Part shown: piece by piece, positions 41,101 through 52,300 of the stretch
Layout: every line of letters begins with the position of its first letter
Numbering within the stretch: the first letter of the stretch is position 1
Source: Planoprotostelium fungivorum
Taxonomy: Eukaryota; Evosea; Variosea; Cavosteliida; Cavosteliaceae
DNA length: 64,000 nt
Direction of reading: 5' to 3'
Assembly (NCBI GenBank): GCA_003024175.1
Contig: MDYQ01000068.1
Span: forward strand, 49,577-113,576
Position numbers and translations under genes: made by a program
Notes under the pieces: model-generated
Told to the model about the DNA's origin: nothing
Seen by the model: the letters and a program-made list of their open reading frames with translations, nothing else
Databases searched by the model: none

Positions 41101-44100
41101 GACAGCATCAGGAAATTTACTTCGAAGCGTCACGTTGAGATATTGTGCGGATGATCTCACCTCCTAGTGGGCTCCCTCAGGCTCTCCCTAGAACATTCGT
41201 AATATCTGACTTTGAAGTTTCCTTCGAGGATAACATTCACTGGTTTCTGCAGGAAACTGAGGAGGAGGACCGAACTGTGTAAAACTTTCTCATAGCAATA
41301 ACATCTGTATCTCGTCAATCATCCCTCCTCCACGCCACTCTCACTCTTGCAATCTCAATTGGATGAGATCGGCATCGTTATGGGGCAGTGGTATCTGTCG
41401 GTTGTGTAGAACGTGGATCGTGTGCTGTAACAGATCGTACAATCGACTGTTGGTCTTGTTCATGCCCAAGCTACTGTTCCTCACATCGTTCGTCTGAAAT
41501 AATTCGTACTCCCTCTCGACAACGGCACGATTGCACGTCACGATGCTTCCCAGACTGAACGGTGGTTTCTGTTGATCAATCAGATCGCTCAATCTCACAT
41601 TCTTCTCACTTGAATACGGAACGGTGTCTCTGGTTGTTCTTGACCGTCCATGGGTATAGATTTCGCCTTACCTTCCTCGCTCGGTTTTGACTTTGTGATG
41701 AGCGTATCGAATGTAGACAGGGAAGCGATGACGTGCATATCTGTCTCGTAGATCCAGTGTCTCATCGTTTCAAAGAGTCCCTGTCGTAGGAGGTGAATGG
41801 AGAGAAATGGATGTGATTCTCACGTCTTCGACTCCCATGGCGTAAGCGGGATCGTCGCAGAGGAGAGTACCGTACTGAGGTTCCATCCATATCTCTGTGA
41901 TGATGTAATTGTCCGAAGCTCGATAGATGACGTATTGAATCATGCAGGGAAGTAACTTTGGATGTTCTGTGTCGATTCCGATGGGAGATGTGTTGAGGTA
42001 GATGCACTGTTTCGTTCAGATGCGATAGTTATGTGGTTCAACTTCACCTTGATGAAATTGAAAGAACAGGGGTAGCTCTGCAACAAGAAATTCTGTCTCA
42101 GTCTCGCCTTGATGATCAACTGCATGACGAGATCTTGCGTGTCCACGTTGGGTATCCTCCAGATCCACCTGTCACTGAGGTCATTCCACGTCATCACTCC
42201 ATTCCTCACCTCTTATTCGGCATGTAAGACAGCAGCAAATGAAACGAAGGAGATGCCGGAATAGAAGGAACGGGTGTGAATCTCAATCCCATCATGCTGT
42301 CTGAAGGATGAGGCTTGTTCTTTGTCGTTCCGTTGGTGTTGGTGTTGTCATATCGAATGATGAGAGGACGCAGGGGCTTGCTCAGCAAATGGAAGCGTCG
42401 ACCGACTTTATCTTCTTCATCGTCGGGGGGCTGTGATGACGTGAGATGACGTCATCGTGATGATTCTCACTTGATCGGATGTCATGTTGATGATGTCCTT
42501 CAGCTCTACAATCACTGCAGCGCGAGCTGAAGGTAGGACGTTGTAGAAGGACAGGTGTAAGATCAACATGTTGATCGTCTCGTAGGTCATCTGAGCGATG
42601 ACGAAACAGTGTTGGCCCAACGGTCCAGCGGAGGAACAGGGTAATATCTTCATGTACAATCTACGAGATATGAATCTATAGACATCACATAAAATCAAAG
42701 TTTTCATCGTCAGCTTGCTGAGAGATGAACGAGATGATAGAAACATCACCTCTCTTCGTAGGTGGAAGTAGCCCACTGGTATAAAGTCGAGTCTAATTCT
42801 CTCGATGCGTCGGTGAAAGTCTGTTGTAAATCGATGTTGACATCCCTCTCCCACTGTTTCCGATGATCGATGACCGGATGGATGATCATCTCCAACTTGT
42901 CCGTTTCGAACCATTTGTACCAAGAGGATAAACCGATGGATGTTAACAGCTTCCAGAATCTATTCATTTTCAATCGATTTATCCATTCAGACATAACAAC
43001 CCATCGTAGAAAGTATGATAAATGATAAAGAATAGAATGAAGGATGACTCACCTCGAGTTATATTCCACGGATTCTTTGGCTGATATCTGATCCGCTGCA
43101 TTCTCTGGAACTTCTAGCGATGGAAGCACCTGTTATCTGTGTCATTCCTAGAATGAAATTCATTGACTCTGTGTGAGGGTATACCTGACTCGTGAGGTGC
43201 CACACCATCCGATCAGCTTCGATCATGCTGGCTATAAATGTCTGCAGCCTATCATAGAGTCAGTTCGTCTCTCCCTCATCGATCTGATGCTCGTGATGAA
43301 TGAATCACCTCGCTGGTGAGTTGATGGGATGACTATTTCCGGGGTTCTGAACTAATTTCGTGTATTGTAGTAGAAATTCGTAAAATGCGACGATCTGTCA
43401 CCATATCAGCCCAACGATGAGACAAACTTGAGATCCATAGATAGATCAAAATGATCTCACCTCGAAATCGATGGTGATGCAGTGATGCCCCTCTCGATGC
43501 GTGATGGTATAAAACAACGTCACGTTGGGTTGCCACAATAGAAACAATCCTACCGTCCTCGTCTGCGTGGCATTATCCATACTCGTGTGATCCAGCTGAA
43601 ACCCTACCATCTATCAACCTCTCTCCCCTCTTTCGGAACAAACCTTCGCTCATTCTGATCCGAACGATGGGCAACAGATCGATAGCCATCGTGTATCGCT
43701 TCACGGACGATTTGATGACTGGTACGGGAGGTGGAGGTAGATTAGACCAAGGGAATGGATGATCCACAGCGATGGCCACGTTGACCATGGTGGCATCGCG
43801 GATCATCATCTCTCTGGCGAAGCCTAATCTTCCGCTCTTCTCTTCTCTCTGGACTCGGCTCTCTTCTTCTGGAAGGAGGCTGAATTTCTCACCGTCCCAC
43901 AATCTGCTTTCGCTTGGAGAGATAGTGGAGCTGTGATGGATGGGATTGACATCTGTTTCTCATTACTTTTCAAGTTATCTTTACGAATTGTATGAGAACA
44001 TTAAGATCTTTGTGAAACATTCGAATCCTATCTCATCTTCTTTTCATCTGTTCTAATGATGAACCATATGACTCACCTTTACAGAGGATCCACTTCTGAT

Positions 44101-45615
44101 GAGGTGAACAAGATAGAGTCACGGTCGATGATTTGTTGAGACTCTCGCACTCGTATGAAATGTTAGGTCGATCGTTATTACGCTTAACCGATTTCATCGA
44201 AATGAAACACCCAGAGGTACCCAACGACAGATGGCGTAGCGTCTCTGTTAAATATCGTTACGATCGGTATAGATATCCACTCACCGATGTCAGCGATGTA
44301 ACCGAATGTGCAATGAATGGGAACGACATTACTGGTACTGACCAACAATGTGGAGCAAGATATGTCCTCTCGATTCAACAGCATGAGTATGGAATCGTAA
44401 CCGTTGCATTCTGATGGAAGGAAGGTGACACCATCCGTGAAGACTGTGAAGGTCAGTGAGTCAAGAGGAAGAGACCCACAGATGATGTTGGGGCAGGCAT
44501 CTTGAGGGAGTAATTTGAGAGCGAAGGCGGCGGTCTGCATCATGTTCTGAAGGGTGGAGGAGAACGTCAATGTCTCTTTCGAACTGATGAATTTATCAAT
44601 CTTTATTCTTCTCGTCGTGTAAATGGGTTTCTACTTGTCATTCTCATACGATCATGAGTTGTTGATTTCGTAATAGAATCTCACCATCGTAAATAAATCT
44701 GTGTGACCTCGTTCTCTAATTCATCCAATTTCTGCTTCAGAGAGGACAGAGCGTCTTGTAATGAATCTTCCGATAAATAAAGTCCTTGAACGACCACCTT
44801 TGAAACACATGAGATGAGAACATTTTCGCATTCGAGAGATGATCAGTTCACCTTGAATGTCTCTAAAAATGATCCTTGTGCGATGACCGTGACATACAGA
44901 TCTGGGTTGAACTGGAGAGATATGTCAGAGATGAAGAAGAGGTGCAACTCACCATCATGGTGCCACCTGCCAGGGTGATGGGATGGACGAGAGAACGAAA
45001 AGTGTTTTCCAAGTTGATGAAGAGGGATTCGAAGAGGACCATGCCGCTGTTCTGATCGATGACGGCCATGGACGGACTGATATCTAGATACAAAACGAGT
45101 CGATATCGTGTGTAGAGGACGGTGATTTGGGTGTCAGTCGTCAAGACTAAACTCGTGCTCTCCTGAGTCTCATTCGAATCGTCTCCATCTTCATATCCAT
45201 CCTGTGATTCGTGAATCTCTTGACCATCACCTCCTTCGTTTCTCACCTCATCTGAGATGTAGGACAGTAGTTCTCCCCTTTCCTCAAAGAGGTCTTCGTC
45301 ACAGAAGTATTCATCTTCTTTCGATACCGCACACAGGACATGAAGAGAATTACCTCCCAAATGACCATCGACCCTCTTTGTGCGTTGACGAGCTCGCCCT
45401 ACCTTCGAGAGGTGAAGCACATTGTTGTATGAGGCACGGGAAAATCCTTCGTCTACTGGATCGCTCTTCTGTTCTGACAAGAAGGCATTGTTCAGGAACC
45501 ACTCGCACCGATCTGTCCTCTTGAAGAGAGAATGATCATCGGCCAAAAGTGTCAGCTCTTTACAAGTCTTCATATTGTCTTTCCCATGGTCATTGTCGAC
45601 TTGATCTATCGTCAT
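35140..45615 (-). CDS. SZT2: SZT2-like KICSTOR subunit (very large)
   Basis: A 10.5 kb gene with many short introns, about 2,900-3,100 residues. The N-terminal part identifies it: SLFKRTDRCEWFLNNAF, then YRLVLYLDISPSMAVID with a D-x-S-P-S motif, FNPDLYVTVIAQG, and after splicing NII-F-FTDGVTFLPSE followed by CSTLLVSTSNVVPIHCTFGY. This is the order in SZT2's N-terminal von Willebrand-like domain. The rest is a long series of exons (e.g. 39,572-40,084; 38,983-39,438; 35,140-35,646) without motifs I can name; the last ends TLITEK and a stop. In animals SZT2 holds GATOR1 at the lysosome within KICSTOR and restrains TORC1. ATG 45,615 was chosen because it opens the conserved exon. Internal exon edges are not resolved here. 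Confidence 0.75.
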
Positions 45616-45741
45616 GCCCCTCTAAGAGCTTCCCAAGTATGAGGTGCTGATGTGATGCTTGTAGAATCGATCGCCCGAAAAAGTTTGGAAAATTCTCTCA
45701 ACATCAGATCACATCCTCAACCACATTCACACACAAGAGAC
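45616..45741. promoter_or_regulatory. Bidirectional promoter between SZT2-like gene and SF3B6
   Basis: Only 126 bp separate the two divergent start codons, so both promoters and 5' leaders must share this stretch. No TATA box is evident. Confidence 0.5.
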
Positions 45742-46095
45742 ATGGCCCTTCGCAGTAAGACCTCTCGTCTACCCCCAGAAGTAAACCGCATATTATACGT
45801 GAAGAATCTTCCCTTCAAGATCACATCGGAGGAGCTGTATGATATCTTTGGAAAGTTTGGAGGTATCCGGCAGATACGGCTTGGAACGGCCGCCGATACA
45901 AAAGGAACGGCCTTCGTTGTCTTTGACGATATCTACGACGCCAAGATGGCGGTTGACCATCTCTCCGGATTCAACGTCCTGAATCGGTATCTCATCGTAC
46001 TCTATTATCAACAGAACAAGGTCACGAAGAAGGCAGATCCGAATGCGAAGAGACAAGACATCAACAATCTGAAGGAGAAATACAGTGTCGAATAA
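45742..46095 (+). CDS. SF3B6: SF3b 14 kDa subunit (p14/SF3B6), U2 snRNP
   Basis: Intronless 117-residue protein with one RRM. It touches the branch-point adenosine in the U2 snRNP/SF3b complex during pre-mRNA splicing. Visible hallmarks are the N-terminal [20 protein letters not shown] (RNP2), [30 protein letters not shown] (RNP1) and [17 protein letters not shown], with a lysine-rich tail ending LKEKYSVE. Length and order match human SF3B6 throughout. An upstream in-frame ATG (45,652) would add 30 residues with no counterpart in the family, so ATG 45,742 is preferred. Absence of introns is unusual among its neighbours. It converges with the TRAF7-like gene. Confidence 0.95.
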   Translation: MALRSKTSRLPPEVNRILYVKNLPFKITSEELYDIFGKFGGIRQIRLGTAADTKGTAFVVFDDIYDAKMAVDHLSGFNVLNRYLIVLYYQQNKVTKKADPNAKRQDINNLKEKYSVE

Positions 46096-46396
46096 TGCTG
46101 GTCGAGGGAGTGCATTTCTTTCTGTATATTCTTTTCAAGATGCAGACACCCAACTACGAGTGCTTTGTGTCTTTATCGTTGGAGCTCAGTTGATGTAGCC
46201 TCTCTTCACATCATACGTATACTACTATATATATGTTGATAGCTGCTGAGACAATTGTGATGTTATATTCCGACACCGATGACGACGGTGTTGGCGGATG
46301 AGACCATGATGGCTGACGATGATCGAACGAGTTTTGCCCATCTCCTCTCGGACAACATCATCGTGAGAATTTATCTACAATATGGATCATGACTTC
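46096..46396. other. Convergent 3' intergenic region
   Basis: About 300 bp between the stops of SF3B6 (+) and the TRAF7-like gene (-). AT-rich near 46,200-46,240 (TATATATATG). Probably both 3'UTRs; nothing else seen. Confidence 0.4.
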
Positions 46397-48688
46397 TCAG
46401 ATGGTATTGTTGGTGGTCTGTTGGTCCAAAGGGAATTTCTTCCATATCTTCGTCGTCTTATCTCCTGACCCTTCACCGCATCAGATGATGAGGCACATCG
46501 ACATCGTTCATCACCACTAAAGAGAGTCTTTTTGGAGAGAGAGAGTGCGTGAACATATCCCTTGTGTCCGTTCAATGTCTTGACGCATTGGAACGTATCC
46601 AAGTCCCACACCTACAGGTGCGTCATGAAATGATGTCAACGATCATCACTCACTTTGATCGTATGATCGAAAGAGCCACTGAAGAGATAATTATCGGATA
46701 TCAGCAATTGCCACACCTTCGCCTCTTCAATCCGATATTCGTGTCTTATATTCACATCACCTCCCAATTGTGCTCTACAAATTCGGTGATATATTCACCG
46801 CTGATACCATATACCTACCCATCTCAATTTCACGAGAGGAAACAATGACGACCGAATGGTCCCACCTTGATCTTACAATCGTCGTGAGAACCTAAACAAA
46901 TGAACCCACATCCAACTGCGATGGACACGATCCTCTGACCAAGCGTGATGGTCTATGTGAATGTCAATTCTCTTGGATGTATCAATATCTCACCGACACA
47001 CACTGTGACGTCACCATATTCCACCCCTTAACCGTGTGGTCATCACTGGAGGTATAAATCATATCCGCTCCTCCATCTACAATGTGCCAGATGCAATCGT
47101 TGTGCCCCGTCAATACTTTCTTGCATTCTAACGTCTCGATGTCCCACACCTGTCATCATTAAGCCTTACGCTCCATTTGTTCACTCACTTTAATCGCACG
47201 ATCTGCACCAGCACTCAGCAGGTATTCGTCTTTGACGCACAGAGTGTACACTTTTCCATTTCCTGCGGGACAAGTCCATACGCAGCTGAAATCATCTGTA
47301 TTCCAACACTGTCCGTCATGAACAGATTATTCAGAATCACAAACACATCATTATGAACGTTTATGATCATAAATACGGACGTTCATTCATTTTTCTCACC
47401 TTGATCGTTGCATCTGAAGATCCACTGAACAATTTCTTCTTGTCTCTCGACAGAGCGAGTGCCCAGACGGTGTAAAAATGACCACGCATGATACCCACAC
47501 TCCTCTCGCTGACACCGTCTGGTTCGACGTCGTTCAGATCCCACACCTGCAACGTATCCATGGAAATCCATCGCACTCGATACCCACCCTGATGGTTGTG
47601 TCGTGAGATCCTGTGAAGAGATAATTCTTCTCGGTCCAGGGTAGGACGCAGGTGACTCCTCTGCTGTGACCTCCTAAAGTTCCGGCACATTGGAAGGATT
47701 CGATGTCCCACTGTTCATCGTCAGAACCAGCCGTGAATGGAAGGTGTGGTGGTGGAGAAGAGCGGAAGGGAATATCGTGGAGTGACTCACTTCTGTCTCT
47801 CTGGCTGGTAATTTCGTCGTCTTTCTATCGGTATTTGGAGATGTTGCCTCTTCTTTTCCTCGCTCTTCGATCTGGATCAGATCAGGTGAGTCATTCGGTA
47901 GATGTGCATTTCTACCAGAGAGCATTCGGGTGTGTGAGGATGAGAGATCAGATCAGGTGTGAGGGACCTCGCTCTATGTGTTTCCGTCTTCAATTTTAGG
48001 ATTTCTTCTTGGAGTTTCTGGTACGATTCAGAGGAAGATGAAGAGACGACATCACCTTGATGGTCTTTTTCATGTCGGAGGAGTCTTTCTTCATCTTCTC
48101 GATGAGCGGCTATTTCGGGTCAGAGATCTGCTGCAAGTTCACATCACCTTCATCATTTCATACGGACACAATTTCAGATGCTCATCTAATTCGGAACGAT
48201 AACCTGTCTGTGTCAGACAACAAAGAAGTCGAGCGACGTACCTTCCATCTTGCAACCCAGATCATGATTTGGGCATTTTGCAGGTGCGAACGAGCAATGC
48301 GCCTCATGTGATTTTCTCTCGTCTAACCTGGGATGAGTGTTGCAGCCTTCTTTTCTGTGACATGAAACTCAGTTGCAATAGATGAGAAACTGTCCACCTA
48401 AATCTGCAGAAAACTGGAAGTTCTTTCACAATCTCGTTCAAGATGAGATTAGAATGTGTGGCGACAAGTGATATCTGAAGATGTGAACATCTATCGCAAC
48501 GATTATGAGTGTATCACTTGGTGACGACACAGAGGACACGTAGAATTCTGTATCCGATAGATGCACTTGGAACAGAAAGAATGGGAGCATTCTGGTGTGA
48601 TGACTGGTTGCTCAAAGATCTCTCTGCAGATGGGGCAGTAGAGGTTGTCTGAGGGTGGATTGACAAATTCGAACTCATGATCCTCCAT
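46397..48688 (-). CDS. RING / TRAF zinc finger / WD40 protein (TRAF7-like E3 ligase)
   Basis: The N-terminal RING finger is complete: CPICREIF, TPECSHSFCSKCI and CPLC (C3HC4 spacing, residues about 18-57). After two short introns comes a TRAF-type zinc finger, C-R-F-R-KEGC..H..HEAHCSFAPAKCPNHDLGC, then EHLKLCPYEMMK and a lysine-rich probable coiled coil. The C-terminal half is WD40 repeats spread over many small exons (for example VWALALSRDKKKLFSGSSD near 47.4 kb, NGHKGYVHALSLSKKTLFSG near 46.5 kb), ending SGDKTTKIW and TGA at 46,397. RING, TRAF finger and WD40 in this order is the TRAF7 plan: a ubiquitin ligase in MAPK/NF-kB-type signalling in animals. Orthology is inferred; targets here are unknown. 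Confidence 0.85.
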
Positions 48689-49311
48689 CGTGATGTGCAG
48701 GTGCGTGTAAAGAGGAATTAATTAAAACATTTCCTCAAAATGACAAGACAGAGAGCTACAACATAGGCCCGATATACATGGGAAATGAACCACAAAGACA
48801 TAAGACCACCTATCAGAACATTCCTAAACCCATCAGAATGTTCTGTGGGGATGACAGTTGTTCAGCGCGTATTAATAGCTTTATCGCTGGATAGATGACG
48901 ATTCGGGTCGTGACGAGGCCAGCACACATACATTCACTGGAAGCATAGATCACTTGACCAGAGGCATTGAATGATAACCCGCCTGCGTTGGAGGACAAAA
49001 AGTGGCTATTTGAACTGATATTGCGCCCATTTCCGATAGATCTGTCCCGCCACTACCAGGACCACATACCCTCCTGCCGATACGTGGGTCAAATTGCGTG
49101 TCTCACGAGATCGAAAGCATCAAGTGACTGGAACACTCATTCCACCAGTAAACACCATTGGCTACTATTGGCTGATAGAAATGACCCATTGCGCTTGCGG
49201 AGATAACGAACTTCTCCCTGGAGATATTTACACTACCCCAAAGATCTTACACATCTCCTGTTCCGCACCCTGTGGACTCATTTATTGTACTACACCACAG
49301 CATCAACCGCG
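48689..49311. other. Spacer between TRAF7-like gene and right-arm giant paralogue
   Basis: Divergent promoters lie here. A 61-codon frame (48,813-48,998, minus) has no recognisable features. Homology to the left arm begins only about 15 bp before ATG 49,312, so the upstream regions of the two paralogues differ. Confidence 0.45.
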
Positions 49312-52300
49312 ATGCACCTTCTCGGTCTTCTCCTCTCGTGCGTCCTTGTGGCTACTGTACAGGCAGACATATATGGTGAGGAATAGAAGATCACATCGTG
49401 TAATTAGGTGATCATCACACTGACAATCGATAGGAGCCACGACTCTGTCTGGACCTAGCTTCATCTTCGCAAGCAAGAGCGGACAGTTCACCTCCACGGT
49501 GGGGTGTAGTTCGAGTAACGGGAGCGTTGTATTATGTGAGAAAACGACAATATCGCCACAAAAACGAAGTGCTCATCTTTTGCAAAGGTTACAACCCATT
49601 TGTTGAGCTCATCATACCAAGTGCAGGAGGCAATGGACTCCTCTTAAATTCTGTGTATTTTCAAACTATAACCACCATCACATTTAATTCTGCGATCATC
49701 CCAGTGGGCGGATGCTTAAGCAGTAACGTCAATGCTTCGATCCAGTGAGTCAAAACTTCAGATCACAAACTTCTTGGGACATCGAATCGATCACATATGA
49801 TGACTGGTTTCAGGGTTTGTGGAAACGTAGGAGACACATACGTGTCCTTCTACGTTCCCGTGGATACGATGGGAACCAATGAGCCTTTCTTATCAATCAC
49901 CCTCTTCACCACTATGTCAGCCACCACTAGTCCCTCCATCACATACACCATCCAGTCGAGAATCTTATTCAGAGACACGACCAGCCTGTCTTGGACCTCC
50001 TCTTTCGGGGTCGTCTCCCCACTGTATTCTGTGCGTATGATGATACACCGATGACTCCTCTCTGAATTTCCAACAGATCAGCTCATTGAACATCCCTCTA
50101 TCCGAGCGTGAGACCGTATCTGGTCCATCATTTCCCATCACTGTCAGTGGTTCCATCACTCTGATGCCCGGCACGTTCAACACTTCCATATTGACAGTAC
50201 CCCTCTTGATCGATTCCATCCCCGTCGTCACTTCGCAAACATCTAACCGGGCCAACGTAACATCGACTTCATGGGATTGGGGGAGTATCAACGGCACGGG
50301 TTCACCTTCTCTCTTCTTCAGTTACACATGGTGAGTCCACATCATCAAGACGATCATCACGTGACATGATCGTGAAGGTATGCACCGTTGATGTACAACA
50401 ACATGAGCGTCTTACCTGCTAATGGGGCAGCCGTCGATGTGAATGTCCTTCACTCCTTCTAAGCAGACGATCTACCGGCTTATAATGCCACCCTCCTGGT
50501 TCACATCCGATCTCTGGCGATACAAAAGTACGTCTCGAAATCGAACACTCGACCTTATCAAGTCAACAACTTCACTCTCAACTTCCAAGTGAGTCACATC
50601 CTCAAATCTACCCTTCTCTTCTGACTTTCATCGTAGATTTCAGATTACTTCACCTTCAACTCCCTCGTCATCGTGGACACTCTGAACGACGGTCACAATG
50701 TCACAGATGGTATCACACCCGTAATGGTCTTGTTTGGAAGAAGCTACGATATGAATGATTTCACTTCCATCATCCCCACTGCATATGGTTCATCCGTTAT
50801 CGTCTTCAACGTCAGCTCTCTACTGCGATCCATCAACGCGACAAGCAATGGAGTAGCTTACGGACCCTGGACTGCCTTTATTCGATACAGTGCCAGAACA
50901 TCCGCTTATTACGTGGCCAATTTGTCACCGGTGAGAAATGTAGAAGACACAGATGATGACCTCGTCAGGTGAAACAAGGCGACAGGATATGGTCATCGGT
51001 TCTCTTCACGGCAAATTTGGGCCAAACTGGCGGAAGTGTGGTAACGGACACCTCTTCCACTTCCATCGTCGTTTCTTCTGGTCCATTATCCGCCATCGTC
51101 TACGCCATCAACGATCTACCACCCAACCCAAATTACGACGTAGTCGCTGGAGACATGGTGACCTATGAGATTCAGTACGTTTTGCCCATCAGCACTTTCG
51201 GTGGAATTACTATACAGGTGAGACATTGTGTCGATAGTGATGAACGTCGACAGGCCTTCTTTCCTCCCGTCATAGAGGGCGTGGATCAATTGGTTTGGAA
51301 TTGGACAGATGCCAATGGCAGCCCTGATATATACTACGCCAACACCGTTTCATCTGCTAATACTACGGGATCCGTTGCTTCCTTCTGGGACACCACTGGC
51401 GCTCCACGGCTCAAAGTGCAGGCGGTCGCAGATATCAAGAGCAACTCCATCAAGTTCACCTTTTCAGCTTACAACGATCCTCTGTTCCCCACCAGTGTTC
51501 TCGTCCTCAGAGTCTCACTCGTCGTCAGTGGAACGCAGAGGAAGGAAGATATCATCTATTCAGTCGTGAGTGAAGAGTCTTCACCCACAACATCCTGATG
51601 CGATTCAGACATTGGTGAATGCATTCGAAGGCGCGGCAAAATATACTGCAAACTGTCACGTGGTATATCGTGAGCCTTCCGTCTCTTTCCTCGCTCAATT
51701 TGCCGTTTGGACGGACAGCCCTCTTCACACGCCCAACAGTGAACCTGCTCTCACGAGTATGACCTTCTCCGGCAATGCCACTTGCCCTGGTTATACGGGT
51801 CAATTATCTACATCATGGACGCCTGTACTCTATTCGGGTATATCGGTGAGTTGAATCACCTTGAACTTTTTATTCAAGTTGTGCTATCACTCGGTAGGAT
51901 GATCAACCTGACTTATCCTTCCATTTTGATCAACAACTTGGCCAAGGAGGGACAGGTGAAGAATCCTGCGCGATACCGACCATAACGTCTCTCAGGTGAT
52001 TCAAATCAGCTGTACATTCAGTTGGGCGTCTGGCATCACACTAGAAGCGGCGAAGAATTCGACCGGAAATGTCTATTCCGTCACGGTCAACAGCAAGCCC
52101 AGACCGGAGAATCTAACTTTCTTCGTTAACGAAGGAAGCAATCAGACAGTCAATCTGCACGAACACATCACTGGCCGAGATGGATATCAGGTGATCTTGA
52201 TGAGTTGCATCGATATCATGCTGATGCTTTCTCAGGATATCGATTGGAAGACTCTGTCTCTCACCTCGAGCACTCTATCAGGCAGTGTGAATCTGACCAA

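Noticed and set aside
48813-48998. Minus-strand frame of 61 codons upstream of the short giant paralogue
   Set aside because: No signal peptide, domain or paralogue; in a promoter region.
51545-51600. Apparent frameshift and stop in the short giant paralogue after YSVVSEES
   Set aside because: A GTGAGTGAAG..TTCAG stretch of 43 nt fits as a phase-0 intron, and the left gene has a matching 45 nt intron that happens to be open. No lesion is needed.
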